Assembly: GCA_023265215.1 (NCBI GenBank)
Contig: JAHFUH010000333.1
Span: 1-6,280 of the forward strand
Length of the DNA: 6,280 bases
Source of the DNA: Acidobacteriota bacterium
GTDB lineage: Bacteria > Acidobacteriota > UBA6911
Direction: 5' to 3'
Position 1 is the stretch's first letter. Every line of letters begins with the position of its first letter. The notes below the pieces were generated by a model. It did no database searches, was not told the origin of the DNA, and saw only the letters and a program-made list of their open reading frames with translations. This document shows positions 5,073-6,280 of this stretch, piece after piece. The translations under genes were made by a program, and so were the position numbers.

Positions 5073-5963
5073 CTAATATCTTGATTGAACAGCCGCCTCG
5101 ATCTTTTCGCGGATATCGGGATCTTGGATCTTGTGCATATTTTGAATCAGATATTTCTTAGCTTCGGCAGCAATATTGGAATCATGTGTACTTCTTGTTA
5201 TAGGAATCATTGCTTCCATTGCTTTATCGGTGCCAATTCGCCTTAATCCAAAGAATGCATAATAATCTTCCTTGTCAGCCAGCTTAGCCAGATATGGAAT
5301 CGCTATTGGATCCGTAATGTAGCTCAATTCCTGAAATAACGGCGGTTTATCCCTGTATGGTGCAAACTGCCATTTGCTGAATAATTCATCGCATCTTTGC
5401 TTAAGCACAGCCTCATTACGAGGCAGAATTGCAAAATCCAGCTCAGATTCTTCTGTTTGGTGATAATACTCTCGCTCTATGGTAACAATTCTCTGTTCTG
5501 TCTTACCCTTTATGATTGGCAGGTCCAGCTTAATCTTTATGTGATAATTCCCCACTAAATTGTATGTGCTAATAAAGTAGGGCTCGTCCTGCTCATACCA
5601 GTCATTCATCAGGAATCGCTTCATGGTCGTTTCTTTTGGCGCCAGATATACCCGGCTGTATACTTCGGGACCATCATATGCCATATTCTTGGTAGAGTAA
5701 TTCCTTTGTTGTCCATTCGGCATGTCTATTTGAAGATCGAAAGCTCCTTTAGAAAGGAGTCCAAGATCAAATGTTATTCCATAAGGCATTTGATTCTGGA
5801 ACTGCACATTTAGATATACCGGCTCATGGAGAGTTATGGGCGAATCAAACTTGTAAGATACGGTGACGTATTTAATTGACGTTTCTGCAATTGATGATTG
5901 TGCCGATATGCTCAATATCATAAATATCAAGGCAATCGCAGGAAATACAGATTTTAGCGTCAT
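5073..5963 (-). CDS. Exported protein with beta-rich N-terminal part and HEAT-like C-terminal part
   Basis: 296 residues. A clear Sec signal peptide opens the protein: MTLK followed by a hydrophobic core (VFPAIALIFMILSIS) and a probable cleavage after SIA (26). Residues about 28-165 are rich in alternating hydrophobic strands, such as YVTVSYKFDSPITLHEPVYL and YNLVGNYHIKIKLDL, resembling an immunoglobulin-like sandwich. Residues about 205-290 are helical. DPIAIPYLAKLADKEDYYAF and an RRIGTDKAMEAMIPI segment fit HEAT-like repeats, usually protein-binding. No lipobox cysteine follows the signal, so a soluble periplasmic or secreted product is likely. GGGAGA about 8 bp before the ATG supports the start. 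I cannot name a function. The gene is divergent from the recombinase gene at 6052 and shares the 88-bp spacer with it. It appears intact. Confidence 0.8.
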   Translation of the reverse strand: MTLKSVFPAIALIFMILSISAQSSIAETSIKYVTVSYKFDSPITLHEPVYLNVQFQNQMPYGITFDLGLLSKGAFDLQIDMPNGQQRNYSTKNMAYDGPEVYSRVYLAPKETTMKRFLMNDWYEQDEPYFISTYNLVGNYHIKIKLDLPIIKGKTEQRIVTIEREYYHQTEESELDFAILPRNEAVLKQRCDELFSKWQFAPYRDKPPLFQELSYITDPIAIPYLAKLADKEDYYAFFGLRRIGTDKAMEAMIPITRSTHDSNIAAEAKKYLIQNMHKIQDPDIREKIEAAVQSRY

Positions 5964-6017
5964 CGTGTCTCTCCCAGATGAAAATGTTGAACAAAGATTA
6001 CCACAGGTTGTCAGTAT

Positions 6018-6023
6018 TATAAT
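6018..6023 (+). promoter_or_regulatory. Candidate -10 element for the recombinase gene
   Basis: TATAAT lies 28 bp before the recombinase ATG. No good -35 is present at 16-18 bp; ATTACC at 5998-6003 is a weak candidate at 14 bp. The AT-rich block ATTATAAT is itself palindromic, so it could equally serve the divergent minus-strand gene. Confidence 0.3.
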
Positions 6024-6051
6024 TCAATACAGGAGAAAGGAGATCATACCC

Positions 6052-6280
6052 ATGCCCATATTTTTAAACGCCGAGGAAATTCATCAATTGTTGGAGCTTG
6101 CGAAACGGAGTTCTCCGAGGGACTACGCCCTATTCCAGCTAATGGCATCCACGGGCCTGCGTGAATCAGATGCACTGGCGATAAGGCGAAAGGATATCCT
6201 CGCCCACGATGGGACTGTTGCTTCCAGTCTTCGCCTGCGAATGAAAAAAACAGGGAAAATCGTTGAACGAGCACTCACAA
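6052..6280 (+). CDS. Tyrosine recombinase (phage integrase family), N-terminal part (runs off the right edge)
   Basis: The ATG at 6052 is preceded by a strong AAAGGAG Shine-Dalgarno with 9-bp spacing, and 76 codons are open to the window end. The protein begins MPIFLNAEEIHQLLELAKR, then DYALFQLMASTGLRESDALA. The TGLR arginine (R37) is the first catalytic Arg of the family, and the later RMKKTGKIVER segment (K65-K69) fits the beta-hairpin carrying the catalytic Lys. The remaining HxxR, H/W and Tyr residues lie outside the window. There is no room for the N-terminal core-binding (SAM-like) domain of XerC/D or phage integrases. This start directly into the catalytic domain recalls short FimB/FimE-type recombinases (about 200 residues), which invert promoter segments. 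Alternatively it is an integrase that uses a separate DNA-binding partner. No inverted-repeat target is obvious in the visible spacer. Confidence 0.85.
   Translation, partial: MPIFLNAEEIHQLLELAKRSSPRDYALFQLMASTGLRESDALAIRRKDILAHDGTVASSLRLRMKKTGKIVERALT

Noticed and set aside
6044..6274. Minus-strand frame at the right edge.
   Set aside because: It is the antisense of the tyrosine recombinase start, which has a strong ribosome binding site and catalytic-domain motifs.
1..6280. A larger defence system built from the ATPase, DUF4160/DUF2442, VapBC and recombinase.
   Set aside because: The genes face different ways, two are broken, and direct repeats and debris separate the modules. Co-function is not supported by this window.

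Overview
The window looks like an accessory, decaying region of a flagellated Gram-negative bacterial chromosome. Base composition is moderate (I estimate a little under 50% GC). The mix of gene families would fit a deltaproteobacterium-like (Desulfobacterota) or related environmental lineage, but nothing here fixes the taxon. The gene content is toxin-antitoxin-like modules, transposase debris, short repeats, a short tyrosine recombinase and one unusual chimeric gene. No rRNA, tRNA, CRISPR array or replication origin was recognised.

Left part (1-1500), all on the minus strand. Read in gene order there is an AAA_14/DUF4143-type ATPase gene (260-1426) that is full length but carries two in-frame amber stops. 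It is followed by a DUF4160 gene that has lost its 5' end (about 84-251), overlapping the start of a DUF2442 gene (1-112) that runs off the left edge. DUF4160/DUF2442 is a familiar small-gene pair; here its upstream member looks broken.

Middle part (1500-3250). An unrecognised truncated plus-strand reading frame (1543-1803) is followed by a VapBC toxin-antitoxin operon on the minus strand (VapB 2366-2635, VapC 1981-2373, 8-bp overlap). VapBC sits between two direct copies of a 95-bp repeat (1871-1965 and 2869-2963). To the right lies a GC-rich remnant of an IS3-family OrfB transposase (about 3056-3208). It is followed directly by a 27-bp repeat with a short hairpin core.

Right-middle part (3250-4970). 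The most notable gene is at 3495-4742 on the plus strand: about six ankyrin repeats joined in frame to the middle and C-terminal (torque) domains of the flagellar rotor protein FliG. The FliG N-terminal, FliF-binding domain is absent and the ankyrin block stands in its place. An 18-bp perfect palindrome lies just upstream of its ribosome binding site, and a second copy of the 27-bp repeat lies downstream, so the gene is bracketed by direct repeats.

Right part (4970-6280). A minus-strand gene encodes an exported protein with a beta-rich N-terminal part and a HEAT-like C-terminal part (5073-5963). Divergent from it is the start of a short, FimB/XerD-like tyrosine recombinase (6052 to the right edge). 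Two accessory modules (VapBC and ankyrin-FliG) are each bracketed by their own direct repeats, and a recombinase and transposase debris are nearby. This points to repeated recombination, and the chimeric gene may be a product of it.
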